64,000 bases of DNA from Periplaneta americana. Taxonomy: Eukaryota > Arthropoda > Insecta > Blattodea > Blattidae. The position numbers and the translations under genes are program-made. Shown here piece by piece: positions 55,070 through 64,000 of the stretch. Location: positions 63,446,001 to 63,510,000 of the forward strand of contig NC_091124.1 of NCBI RefSeq assembly GCF_040183065.1, written 5' to 3'. The notes beneath the pieces are model-generated. The model saw only the letters and a program-made list of their open reading frames with translations. It ran no database searches and had not been told where the DNA came from. Numbering within the stretch: the first letter of the stretch is position 1; each line of letters opens with the position of its first letter.

Positions 55070-56575
55070 CTTTTCTTCTATGTAAATTGTAATGTAGTGT
55101 GGATCTGTGTCTTCCAAGTTGTATGGCACTTTACTTATTTGCTAATTCTATGGTTGATTTATCTGCAAGGATGGTTCAATTGGTCTTCACCATGCTATGA
55201 AGCTAGTTAATTAAAAGAGTAATGTGACACATTTAAACTTCGTTAATTTTTCAAATATCCTTAACTTACATAGTTAAGTCTGTGTATGTACGGTCCTGAT
55301 TTTTCTGGAGAACACATTTTGTAAATTGTAGTCTAGTGTGGGTATGTGCTATTCATGTTGTGTGACACCTTCCTTATTTGCTTGCACTGTGTTTTATTTA
55401 TCTACAGGAATGTGGTTCAATTGGTCTTCATTGTGTTATGAATTCAGTTAATAAAAATAATGTGACATTTAAACTGTGTTCATTTTTCTTATTTCCTTGA
55501 CTTGAATAGTTAGGTCTGTGCATATAACCTACAGATTTTTCTGGAAAATACACTTCGTGAATTGCGGTCTACTGTGAATCTATGTCTTTCAAGTTATGTA
55601 GCATTTTTTTTTTTTTTTACTTGTTAGCAGTATATTTGGTTTATTGGTAAAGATGGTTCAATTGGTCCTCATTGTTTTATGAAGCCGCGTATAATGAAAA
55701 TAAAATTGTAATACTTTTCAACTTCGTTACTTTTTCAAATTTTCTTGATTTGCGTATCCAGGTCTGTAATACTTTTTCTGGAGAATATATTTTGTGACTT
55801 GTAACCTGGTATGCAACTCTGCATTTCAACTTGTGTGACATATTCCTTACCTGGTAGCAATGTGTTTGATTTATAGGCAAGGATAGTTAAATTTGTCCTC
55901 ATTGTCTTATGAAGCCAGTTAATAAAAATCACACTTCAACTTTGTTAATTTTCCATATTTCCTTGACTTAATAGCTGGGTATATTTTTATTATTAGGTTA
56001 TTTTACGATGCTTTATCAACATCTTAGGTTATTTAGTGTCTGAATGAGATGAAGGTGATAATGCTGGTGAAATGAGTCCGGGGTTCAGCATCGAAAGTTA
56101 CCCAGCATTTGTTCATATTGGGTTGAGAGAAAACCTCGGAAAAAACCTCAACTAGGTAACTTGCCCCGACCGTGAATCGAACCCGGGCCACCTGGTTTCG
56201 CGGCCAGATGCGCTAACCATTACTCCATAGGTGTGGACAGCTAGATATATGTACGTACTGATTTTTCTGGAGAATACATTTTTTTAATTGTGGCTTAGTA
56301 TGGAAGTGCGCCTTCTAGGTTGTGTGACACTTTTCTTTCCCGGTAGCACTATGTTTGGTTTTTAGCAAGAATTATTGAATTTGTAATTGTGTTGTGGTGC
56401 CAATTAATGAAAATAGTAATGTGAGATATTTTAACTTTGTTAATATTTCACATTTATTTGACTTGGATAGTTTGGTCTGTGCATATAGTGATATTTCTGA
56501 TTGATACGTTTTGCGAGTTGTGGACTAGAGTGGATCTGTCCCTTTCATGTAGTACTATGACACTTTTCTTATCAG
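55070..56575. repeat. ~237 bp tandem array, five full units plus a partial
   Basis: The gtaaattgta-type anchor occurs at 55082, 55321, 55557, 55794, ~56283 (after a SINE) and 56513, giving periods of 230-239 bp. Shared blocks are tttttctggaga, gttcaattggtc, ttatgaa and ccttgactt. Units are well diverged, so the array is old. The last unit stops where the right inverted arm begins. Confidence 0.9.
55985..56238 (-). mobile_element. SINE family 1 in the 237 bp array
   Basis: Reverse-oriented, complete. TSDs agctgggtatat (55973-55984) and agctagatatat (56239-56250) differ at two bases, as expected for an older insertion. Confidence 0.9.
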
Positions 56576-57497
56576 GTGTTGTGAACTTAAATCGATTTTT
56601 TATTTACGAATTTGGATGTGCAATGAAATGTGTAATTTTATAGGACATACCTACTCATGTGAACAATCATAGGTCTCGGTGATTTCCCAAAATGAAAGAA
56701 TTTTCACAATAATGAGGAAGAAATGTAGGAATGTAATCTGGCCAACAAACCAGCTTCAAGGCTGGGCTATCAATGTGCTGGCACGCATTATCCCATACTG
56801 ATCCTATGATTACCTCTGTTGAGGTAAGTGAGCATTTGGCCAGCAGTCAGCCGGTAGGGCTGACTCTATTGGGACTGTTGTGCCATGGATTAATATTATA
56901 AGTTCAAGTTCAGCCCATAATGTCCCCTCGGCAAAATATGAAATTTCATATTCTTAACTATTCATGCTAGCAGTATGGGAACGAGAATTTTCACGATTCA
57001 CGATATATTGAATGCAATTAACGCCCAAAATATTGTTATATTTCATAATATTTTGGTAAAATTTTCATATTTTATGAACATTTTTTTTCCTTCCATATTT
57101 TGCACGATTTTTTCCCCTTCTATTAATAATTCTTTCACTGAACCGGATATTGTAAGCATACAATAAAAATGTGTTCCAAGAAACACTTGAAATCCCAAGC
57201 CATTAACCGACATTCTTGGATACTCAAGGACAAGTGAAATGTCCAAATTCCTCTTTAGAGTCATTGAACTCATAGCGTCAATGAATTCAGGAAACCAAAA
57301 CAAAACAAATGGTTCCTATTTCACTCCTGCCCATTCTTTGAAATCCAATGAAATTCTTTTCTATTTAGCCATGACTGTGTTTATACTTGCAAATTAACTT
57401 TTTAAACATGTTTCAACCATCCAGTTTACTGTCTCCTTCATTTTTGCTCGTTTTACACATTCGTACAAAATAATATTAACTGACAGAAGGTGCAATC

Positions 57498-57676
57498 AGT
57501 CTAGTATATACAGTAACGAAGCTTGAGTTGTGAGGGTGCTAGGAACAATAGACTGTGCCAGTACTATTTCGCATTATCTGTAATGAGGCGATATTAGCAA
57601 TCCTAGTGGTTAGCAACTATCTATGGATGTATATTTACTATTTATTGAGCTTCGTGACTGTATATACTAGACTGTA
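57498..57676. mobile_element. MITE, cacagtcta family, right arm only
   Basis: 8 bp TSD gtgcaatc (57490-57497, 57677-57684). The left arm at about 51656-51668 has a single gattgcac and no insert, which is the unoccupied site. Confidence 0.97.
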
Positions 57677-57814
57677 GTGCAATCTTCTGCCAGAAAATAT
57701 AGAAGAGTTATTTGTCTTGTATTATAAGTGTTAAATCCAGCCAATATAAGAATAATACATATAACCTAGTAGTTGATACAGCGTCGTTATGTAATCAAGT
57801 TTTAAAAAAATATA

Positions 57815-58500
57815 AATGATCAGAAACTGAACTTAGGCCTACCCAAGGCACTAGATAGTGAAATATCTTATGTTAAACTGTTAGGTTTTTATTTGGACCC
57901 AAAATTAGGATGGCACAAACACATAGAAAGAATAGTACAGTACTAAATTGTCAAGGGTAAATTTTGTTTTTAGGAAGTTAAGGCCATTGGTCTCAATAGA
58001 AACTCTCAGACAGGTATATTTTGCACTATTTGAATCTCATATTAACTATGGAATTCATATATGGGGAAGTGCAACAGAAGTCAATAGCATCTTATTACGG
58101 TACTACAAAAAGGACACTCAATAAAAATACCAAGGAATAATGTAGGCCACTATTTCCAGGAGTTAAAGGTACCATAATGTCAGTTTACAGTGTATACATT
58201 TACAGAACCTTGATCTTCCTTAGATCTAATATAGATCTTTATTATCCTAGATCAGATGTACATTCCTTTAATACGGTACTAGAAATAAAGATAAACTAGA
58301 TTACACAAAGTGCAGATTGAGTGTGAGCTCAAATACTTGCTTTTTTAATGGCATCAATATACGGTATTTAATAAGCTACCATTCAAGGGGAGAAAGATAC
58401 TAATAAATATGTTTAAGTCCAGTGTACATAATTGGTTGCTGAATAGACATTTCCATTCAGTGAATGAATTCATGGAGTGTGATGTGAATATTGTATTTTA
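57815..58500 (+). pseudogene. CR1/jockey-like LINE 3' part, right-arm copy
   Basis: YVKLLGFYLDPKLGWHKHIE, then VRQVYFALFESHINYGIHIW-like sequence, with a frameshift near 57950 and others later. Partner of 50870-51530 through the inverted duplication, with independent lesions. Confidence 0.75.
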
Positions 58501-58655
58501 GAAATGTAACCCTTTCTTTATATTTTAATTTTTCTGTTTGTATTTCAATTTCTTTTTTGTCCTTGTATAAATGTGTTAATATACATCATACTGTGTTTAT
58601 TTCTCAATGTTTGTTTATTTGCCTGTGTCGTTTATTTGCTTATAATTATTTGTTT

Positions 58656-59075
58656 GTTGTTATTTAGTCAACTGTCCGAAGACAGGTCTGAACCTCACAA
58701 ATGATACCAAGAAGGCACCACTTATGAGGCAACTAGGCCAGAAGATAATGGAGTAGGGTGGCCAGTTCCCTTCCCCCTCCATTGTATACATCACCGACTA
58801 GCTAGCTACATATTACACTAGTATGACTTCAGATGCATACAAACAATTGTTGTTCCTCTGACACATATCATCAAGTGAGGTGTAGTGCCTGATAATAGAT
58901 GTACATATCAACCAGAACCTCAATCGGAGGATAATTATTTAATTGATTAAATGGCGATCTTACTCGTGTTAATTGTGTAAGCCGCACATGCTTACACAAT
59001 TAACACGAGTAATATCGCCATTTAATCAATTATTTATATTCGTGTTAAAAGTAGTGTACAAAAGATTCAACATGG
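58656..59075 (+). mobile_element. Composite insertion: dispersed repeat plus Penelope-like terminus
   Basis: 420 bp flanked by a 14 bp direct repeat, ataattatttgttt (58642-58655) and ataattattcgttt (59076-59089). The first ~285 bp match the repeat at 1667-1893; the rest holds the palindrome at 58941-59031 and a terminus like 37508-37563. Absent from the left arm. Confidence 0.8.
58941..59031. repeat. Near-perfect 42 bp hairpin
   Basis: Arms 58941-58982 and 58990-59031 pair with one mismatch around the loop cgcacat. The right arm matches the Penelope-like end at 37508-37562 (aacacgagtaa, ttaatcaatt). Confidence 0.95.
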
Positions 59076-59517
59076 ATAATTATTCGTTTATTTGTGCTAA
59101 GTTTATTTGTTTGTGCATTGTGAGTGTATGTGTGCAAGTGTATGTTATCTAACCTGACAATGTCATATCCAGCTCTTGTACACTGGTTTCTGACAAATAA
59201 ATAATATTATTATTATTATTTTATTTTTTGTTATCTTCAATCTAAAAAATTGAGTTACCGGTATCTAGTTCTTACATTCAGGTAAGTATTTGATAATATA
59301 CTGGTACACAAGCTGTTTAATTATACATATTTACTGTATTGTATTTGATAGCATATTGAATATAGACAAAACTATTGATCTCTAAAAACTTATTTTGTAA
59401 ATGATAATGTTATTGTTAACTAAGCTGAGTTCTTGGCCATAAAACCATTAACTCTCATGCTCTCCAATATAGAAGAGTGATGTAGCAAAAGTATAACAGT
59501 TCTAATGTACGCTCCAG

Positions 59518-59756
59518 ATTTTTATGTTATGGCAATTATATCATCTACATGCAACCTCCAAATTGTTTGAAGGAACACATCAGCCATTTTTTATCTTGTA
59601 TGGTGGAGGGAGCCAAAGGCTTGTATTACAGCCTGAACCTTATTGCGCTTCCTATTCTGTGACTGATTGGGTAGCCGAACTGCTGCACTCTTGTACAAGT
59701 ACAGCACGCTGCACTATGAACTTAACCTGGGCTATGGTATGGATGATGATGATATG
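59518..59756. other. No gene recognised
   Basis: Includes part of an 84-codon ORF (59524-59778) with no domain; reads like non-coding DNA. Confidence 0.3.
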
Positions 59757-59920
59757 TGAATTAATGATGGCGAAATGAGTCTGAGGTCCAACATCGAAAG
59801 TTCTGCTTCAATTGGTTGAGGGAAAAGCCCAGGTAACTTGTCCCAAAACAAGATTTGAACCCAGGCACGCTCATTTCACAGTCAGATGCGCTAACCATTA
59901 CTCCAAAGCGATGGACACAC
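59757..59920 (-). mobile_element. SINE family 1/3, truncated
   Basis: Reverse copy: gatggcgaaatgagtctgag, aagcccaggtaacttg and the B-box complement gatttgaaccc; head complement gctaaccattactcca. Confidence 0.8.
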
Positions 59921-60101
59921 CTGCCGTTAGTTAGTGGGGCCATATGACTAGGGACCGGATTTTTATGTAATTACATATTATATTCCTTTCAACCTAACCG
60001 TATATAAATAACAAATCTTTGCAAATCTTGTAATTATCATTAATATATTAAAATTTGATACTACATATTTTTACATATTTACCCCACATACATATTATGG
60101 C

Positions 60102-60572
60102 TTGGCATTACATAAATCTACATATTTAGGGATATTATTCATTTTTACTTCTCTAAAAGGAAAAAAAAAAAAAGACTTCTGCTGGGGAAGTTTACAATTC
60201 GAAATACACAGATTTAAAAAGCCTTTTTACCTACCCAAGAAAGGATATATTTCGGGACGAAACATAACGTCCTTAGTTCCAGGAAGTAATAGAGGCACTC
60301 ACCCCGTACCACCCACTGTAAATATGAGTGAACAACAGGCAACCTTTCTTATACAGCTACCTTGTATTGTAAAAATCACTCAGAAAGGAGTGTTCCTTTA
60401 TACGATGGAGTGGGATGAGGATGATATGATTTGTCTCGAACTATATTATTCTGCACACGTCTTAACAAGCTTTCCCATGCAATTTGCAACCTTACCCACC
60501 CTCTTTCTAATCCTTCCAGGGAAAACCCGTGTCAAGTCTGACATGAGCCACAATAAAGTAGCCTACTTTTGA
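60102..60572 (+). CDS. ORF of unknown function in a hAT element
   Basis: 156 codons, uninterrupted. Shares YLPKKGYISGRNIT and NRGTHP with the shorter copy at 9571-9930 (minus). No recognised domain, basic N-terminal half, acidic WDEDDM block near residue 108. It lies upstream of the BED-like start, so it may be untranslated leader that is open by chance. Confidence 0.3.
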   Translation: MALHKSTYLGILFIFTSLKGKKKKDFCWGSLQFEIHRFKKPFYLPKKGYISGRNITSLVPGSNRGTHPVPPTVNMSEQQATFLIQLPCIVKITQKGVFLYTMEWDEDDMICLELYYSAHVLTSFPMQFATLPTLFLILPGKTRVKSDMSHNKVAYF

Positions 60573-61004
60573 AAAAAAGCTGTAAAGAAACAAACTGGAA
60601 AGTTGTTGAAAAATTAAAATAAATAGCTTTTCAGGTTATTGCTTGACCTCTTTACTTTAAATTTAGTAGACCTATATGGAAATGGGATTTTCCGAGCAAT
60701 TAAAAAGTATGGTTCTCGGCTGGAATAATCCTACCCTTCTTAATGAGACAGGAATGTCACTTTTCAAACAACATGTAAATGCCTATAGTTTGAGGTTTTA
60801 GTAGATACCGGTACCTTGTTTCTTACAGGGAGCAGCTAAAATGCATGTGTCCTACATCTCCTCTTATTTCCTCCTAATCCAGTAAAGCGAAACAGTGCTT
60901 GCAATACTGTTGTGTCATTCACTTCACTCAGTTCTCTAGTTTTAGTACTTACAGTAAAAAGTGCAAGTGAGTTTATTTAGGCCTACTGCTTTTAACTAAC
61001 TAAA

Positions 61005-61140
61005 ATGGCCCCTGTATCTTCAACCCTAACGACAAAATCATGGATTGCGATGGATGAAGCATTCACTACAGATGGAAAAATAGTAATGTGTCAAGTGTGC
61101 GGTAAAAAAAGTCAGGTGCTCTATGAAATCACAACTGGAG
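61005..61140 (+). pseudogene. hAT transposase N-terminus, BED-finger-like
   Basis: MAPVSSTLTTKSWIAMDEAF then TTDGKIVMCQVCGKK. The first Cys pair of a BED-type zinc finger (C-x-x-C) after a W/D-F-x-x-D-G context is typical of hAT transposase starts. The His/Cys pair that should follow is gone: the frame runs straight into the 3' terminus through an internal deletion. Confidence 0.55.
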
Positions 61141-61524
61141 AGTCTTATCTATCCTATACCTGCCAGATATTGATATTAAATATTTTCATAATTTTACATA
61201 TTTTGGTACATATTTAGCTTATTTTTCTTACATAAAGATGTACATAAAAATTCGGTCCCTACATATGACTTAACCGGGAGGATTGTCAGACAACTCCCGA
61301 CCATATCCCCTCTTCACCACTTAGGGGATGCTTATGCATGCCATGGCAGGTCTGCATGCTGAAATGACATTTCCTCCATTTTTGATGGAACAGTTATACT
61401 GCTTGACTTGGTTCCCAGAGCCTCGTTAGGTTGCACCATGGGAAGGTGAGAATGGAATGTGAGTAGGGGAGGTTATGAAATGCACTTCACTACCATTTGC
61501 AACCCATAAATGATTGCGTAAACC

Positions 61525-62449
61525 TAGGCTGACCAGATTTTTTATGGTCCAACATGGGACATCGGCAATTTCAAGAAAAACCACAAACACTTACCTAGTC
61601 ACTGTCCGTTGAAATGTTGGAGAAATTACATGTAACAGTAGATACAATTATAGAACTTTGCACATTGAATTTGTACAGTATCTTAACTTTCTGAATTAAA
61701 TGAATAAACACACATAACTTCTATACATAATTATGGCCACTAAGAACCCAATTTCAGTACTGATGCATATATCGAAATCTTTCACATGATATTGTACACA
61801 CTGAATTCTAACACATACATTTTACAAGTACTAGTCTGAAGAATATATCTTTTTAAGGATCTGTTCATTCCCATACAGCTTCACACTAAGTTCTTCACAT
61901 GAGAAATGAAAGTTTGTTTGCGCTTGTAACAAAGCTGTTTCAATTTTCATTCTTGACTTTTCATCAGTCCAGATTCAGTTCATTGTGGAGAGAAGTCTTT
62001 CAACTGACGATTTACTGACTGAAAGACACATGATTAATGACACTATTTTGAGAAGATTTTCAAATGGAATAGAATTTTCACCTATTGGTTTGTCACAAAA
62101 CTTTTCATTTTTTGAACCATTTAATAATGGACACTGTGGCAGTTCTAACGCTTCCGCACAACGCGAATGAAGACGAAGATGGTATGTTCTTCTCAAAGAG
62201 TGCAGAATATCTCATACTGTGCTTGCTGGTTCTTCTGTCTCATACTGAGAACCGTTCAGAAATGTGCATGAATCACAACAGTTTCATCACGATACTTAAA
62301 TATTCATGGGTAAAATGTCATTGAAACAAAATCAAAATTTCTGGGAACAAAATTAATTTCCAGGGACAAAAAGGGGACATTTGTTCCCTGGGGACAGCAA
62401 CTCAAAACCGGGGATTGTACCCGGAAATCGGGGACGTCTGGTCAGCGTA
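61525..62449 (-). mobile_element. hAT element with taggctgacc ends
   Basis: Termini taggctgaccaga and tctggtcagcgta with a perfect 8 bp TSD cgtaaacc (61517-61524, 62450-62457). 925 bp, containing a C-terminal transposase piece on the minus strand. Confidence 0.9.
61835..62085 (-). pseudogene. hAT transposase C-terminal end
   Basis: Minus strand: FENLLKIVSLIMCLSVSKSS then VERLLSTMN, stop, IWTDEKSRMKIETALLQAQT, NFHFSCEEL. This is the hAT dimerisation block (S-V-E-R-x-x-S-x-M-N, then W-T-D-E-K). Closely related in pattern to 40480-40650. Confidence 0.8.
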
Positions 62450-62457
62450 CGTAAACC

Positions 62458-64000
62458 TGCTTAAAATGGTTTAGGAATGGATATATTCGAGCACTGAAAT
62501 ATTTATTTCATATTTTGCCAAAATAAATTTTATATTTTGGTAAAATTGTTTTCATATCAGTGGCGAATATTTAGAGCAGCATACAGTGCATGCCCTATAT
62601 TGTTTGACAACGTGTGCTCTGTTTATTTTTTTTTTCATAGAGATATTGACATCAAGTTTAAAAGTTAACCATGTTAGACTGCAAACTAGTGTATGAATGA
62701 TGCTGAAGTCCACCCAGGTTAGACTCCACTACGTTATATGCAAAGCATGCATCTCTGCCAAAACTGCCTTATAGTCTCGAGGTGTGTTACTATCTACAGG
62801 CTTGACCTTCGCCGATACAAAAGGAAGAATTTTTAAGGGTGTAAGAACCTGTCACTCTTGTCAGAAAAGGAGATTCCTCCCTGCATGCTGTGGAATAACG
62901 CACACTTTTCTGCTAGTTAGACCATGCCATTTCATGGTTATCCCGACACTGACACTTTCAGTACAATGACCGAAACAGGACTATTTATTTTTTTTAATTA
63001 TGATTTATTTTACGACGCTCATGAACGACAATTTTATGTGTCGTGCATGTTACATCAGTTGTTCTAATGATGTAAATAATCATGATTTTAGTCATTTTCT
63101 GTGCATTTTATAGAGAAAAATATTTTGGAAATGTCCGGTTTTGTTCGGAAATATGAGGGAAATGTCCACTTTTGTTCGAAAAAAAAACTCTTTGACATTT
63201 GTAACTTAAAACATACACGTCACTTACATCAACTGTACATGGAGTAACGAATATAAGATTATATGGTAATTATGTAGTAAGCATCGGCCAGACAGTCTTG
63301 CAGCAATAGGGGCTCAGAGCACATAGGCTTATATTACCAAATATATACCTGTATTTTAATTAAATTTTGAAAATTTTCTTATGACTTGCATATTGTGAGC
63401 CCCTTTACACTCTAAGGGAAAATATGTGCCCAGGACTTTACTGTGGGAAGATGGCAGCCTGGCCGGTGTTTACTACCAATCATCCATACCATAACACTTT
63501 TACAATAATTTCAATTAAAAGATATTTAGCTCAACTATGTGAATGCAAACTACATGAAAATAAAAATATGAAAGGCTCATCTCCCTAGATATCCCTCACT
63601 TTCATTCTACTGTATCATGGAAAAATGAATATATTATAACACTTTTACAATAATTTTAATTAGCAATAAGTTATTATCACTCTTGCACAAAGAAGTGTAA
63701 ATGACCGATTTTGAATGGATTGGTAATTGCTACACATACAAAATGTTGGAAATGTCCGTTTTTGATACAAAAAAGGCAAAGAAAATATTGACAATAGTAT
63801 GATATGGAATTATCAGGTTTTTATTGAAAATACTGATTTCAACATACCGTTTCTCATGGAAATGACGAGATATAATAAAAACAGTAACATATTCAGAAAG
63901 ATGCCTCTCTGAACATAGGTACCAAAATCGTAAAAAACTCATTTTTTGTTTTCGGTGGAAATGATCGGTTTTGTTTGCAACCTCCACTTTTAATCTAAAA
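62458..64000. other. No gene recognised; recurring aaatgtccg motif
   Basis: AT-rich. ggaaatgtccggttttgtt-like blocks occur near 63128, 63158 and 63750, and a variant near 63955, suggesting a decayed repeat. cataacacttttacaataat recurs near 63491 and 63637. Short ORFs only. Confidence 0.4.

Larger units (their letters stand above)
56576..59517. repeat. Right arm of large inverted duplication
   Basis: Reverse complement of 50222-52897. Longer because of two private insertions, a MITE (57498-57676) and a composite (58656-59075). Boundaries gtgttgtgaac at 56576 and ctccag at 59517. Confidence 0.9.
59949..61261 (+). mobile_element. Non-autonomous hAT element, copy 2
   Basis: Ends tagggaccgg and ggtcccta with a perfect 8 bp TSD catatgac (59941-59948, 61262-61269). 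1313 bp; sister of 9121-10036 in opposite orientation. Holds a conserved ORF and a BED-finger-like start but no catalytic core. Confidence 0.95.

Noticed and set aside
58941..59031. A second hammerhead ribozyme in the hairpin
   Set aside because: It lacks the ctga-n-ga and gaaa core; only the sequence downstream of the cleavage site is shared with 37508.

Overview
The window looks like eukaryotic, AT-rich, intron-scale insect DNA. Nothing bacterial is visible: there are no operons, ribosome binding sites or dense ORFs. The repeat content points to a cockroach-like insect (Blattodea, possibly Periplaneta). The tRNA-derived SINEs, the endonuclease-reverse transcriptase LINE with an AAGT-type tail and the hAT and mariner families match what I remember from such genomes, but I could not search a database, so the taxon is an inference. 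Almost every recognisable feature is a mobile element or a piece of one. Only one segment looks like a host gene: a short first coding exon at 25221-25271 with a CRE/E-box block just upstream and a perfect splice donor.

Layout. 1-3.4 kb: a ~230 bp tandem repeat, SINEs and a candidate hAT-like element. 4.3-6 kb: fold-back MITEs and a mariner tail. 6.9-8.6 kb: a DUF4817-type transposon split by a solo LTR. 9.1-11.3 kb: a hAT element with an 8 bp target-site duplication (TSD), a palindromic mariner remnant and a small MITE. 11.7-14.1 kb: a LINE split by a mariner. 15.5-17.4 kb: a 94 bp satellite-like array with a 470 bp higher-order repeat. 17.8-20.9 kb: TIR elements and a deleted transposon carrying a LINE tail. 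21.3-24.8 kb: a TIR element with two further DNA transposons nested in its left end, one carrying a full-length transposase that has lost a catalytic Asp. 25.2 kb: the host exon. 26.8-36.2 kb: MITEs nested three deep, LINE tails, a 76 bp array and SINEs. 36.2-39.4 kb: a probable solo LTR, then a LINE carrying three nested insertions, one of them a Penelope-like tail with a hammerhead-like fold. 40-50 kb: hAT remnants, SINEs, a TTAA-flanked element, a large fold-back and TIR elements.

50.2-59.5 kb is the largest structure: an inverted duplication with arms of ~2.7 and ~2.9 kb around a ~3.7 kb spacer. The spacer holds a mariner and a ~237 bp tandem array. Each arm has its own private insertions, so each arm serves as the empty-site control for the other. 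59.9-62.4 kb holds two more hAT elements with perfect 8 bp TSDs.

The genes do not form a pathway. What the window records is the relative order of transposition events, readable from TSDs and nesting. No coding copy of a mobile element appears intact and active.
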